This document shows, piece after piece, positions 63,572 to 64,000 of a stretch of DNA of 64,000 nucleotides; within the stretch, counting starts at the first letter, position 1; each line of letters starts with the position of its first letter. The notes under the pieces are model-generated. The model ran no database searches. It saw only the letters and a program-made list of their open reading frames with translations, and had not been told where the DNA came from. The DNA is from CAUZIZ01 sp965219005. GTDB taxonomy: Bacteria; Acidobacteriota; UBA6911; RPQK01; JAJDTT01. A program made the position numbers and the translations under genes. The stretch spans positions 3,472,001-3,536,000 of the forward strand of contig CBDCMS010000004.1 of assembly GCA_965219005.1 (NCBI GenBank), given 5' to 3'.

Positions 63572-64000
63572 TCAGACAGGATCTGGGATCTGGAAGGGCT
63601 GCCGGTATTCCCGACCCAGGAGTCGGCTGGCTTCATCGTCGCCGATGATGGTTTCGGTGGCCGGATCGAAGTGCAGCTCCCGACCCACTCGGGTCGAGAT
63701 GTTGGCGAGCTCGCAAAAGACACCCGAAAAGTGGATCTCCTCGATTTCCGCCGTGAGGATATTCCGGTCTCCAGCCCGCATCGCATCGACGAAATTCTGA
63801 TAGTGATGTAGGTTGGGTAGCTCTCCTAAGGGAGGCTCGGCCTTGTCGTTGCGCCCCAGAAACACCTGGTAGTCGCAGCCCGCACCCGGTCGCTCAACCC
63901 GGTGCTTCATGTGAATGTACCCTTCGGTACCGTAGAGATCCCAGGTGAACTCTGCGAACCACTGCCTCTTGGGTGGGGAATAGACATGACGCCGCGGAAT
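63572..64000 (-). CDS. Gfo/Idh/MocA-family oxidoreductase, C-terminal part (cut by window edge)
   Basis: The frame is open to the right edge and ends at 63572, giving 142 residues. The sequence (RRHVYSPPKRQWFAEFTW, YGTEGYIHMKHR, HHYQNFVDAMRAGDRNILTAEIEEIHFSGVFCELANIS) is the C-terminal domain of exported Gfo/Idh/MocA proteins, like that at 37350. The N-terminal Rossmann domain lies outside the window. It converges on the lamin-tail gene. Confidence 0.82.
   Translation of the reverse strand: MPRRHVYSPPKRQWFAEFTWDLYGTEGYIHMKHRVERPGAGCDYQVFLGRNDKAEPPLGELPNLHHYQNFVDAMRAGDRNILTAEIEEIHFSGVFCELANISTRVGRELHFDPATETIIGDDEASRLLGREYRQPFQIPDPV

Overview
The window looks like a chromosomal stretch of a high-GC, free-living bacterium, most likely an Acidobacteriota member. 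This rests on gene content only: a paired DUF1592-type and DUF1552-type secreted protein set, several Gfo/Idh/MocA oxidoreductases and amidohydrolases, secreted beta-propellers, and a C-terminal module typical of acidobacterial secreted proteins. No rRNA gene is present to confirm it.

Layout. 1-7.1 kb: a housekeeping minus-strand run (recG, rsmD, coaD, an M23 endopeptidase, a diacylglycerol-kinase-like gene), with an ECF sigma gene on the opposite strand between rsmD and coaD. 7.8-17 kb: a small lipoprotein/thioredoxin pair, ribA, a diguanylate cyclase, ubiX, a family-5 uracil-DNA glycosylase, ilvB, a 1-kb IS1595-type insertion sequence and an SDR. 17-27 kb: a quinoprotein-dehydrogenase/cytochrome-like fusion, an ABC1 kinase, DNA polymerase B, and a TAXI-TRAP transporter whose binding-protein gene is frameshifted. 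27-48 kb: catabolic and secreted genes (amidohydrolases, MBL hydrolase, proB-proA, HpcH aldolase, Gfo/Idh proteins, Rieske oxygenase, Kelch protein), several of them broken.

48-61 kb holds the most striking structure. A 7,754-bp transposon (51756-59509) has perfect 26-bp terminal inverted repeats and an exact 8-bp target duplication. It sits in what was a gap of about 95 bp between the DUF1592-type gene and its usual DUF1552-type partner. It encodes an IS1595-type transposase and a tightly packed four-gene minus-strand operon: a Panacea/DUF4065-like protein, a two-segment membrane protein, a PD-(D/E)XK nuclease-like protein, and a protein with the zinc site of tRNA-guanine transglycosylases. 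I read this operon as a candidate mobile DNA- or RNA-modification/defence module; its function is inference. The element also carries a zinc-ribbon membrane protein, a secreted pseudo-peptidase, small proteins and a tRNA-Arg(CCU)-like relic.

The intergenic spaces are unusually rich in dispersed elements. Several families are built from 7-bp units and folded as inverted arms; in two families the arms of separate copies have changed together. Others are long REP-like hairpins, one pair enclosing a decayed RAYT (REP-associated tyrosine transposase). Gene decay is common: a mandelate-racemase-like gene, an M1 peptidase and its membrane neighbour, the RAYT, plus single frameshifts in the TAXI and beta-helix genes that could also be sequencing errors.
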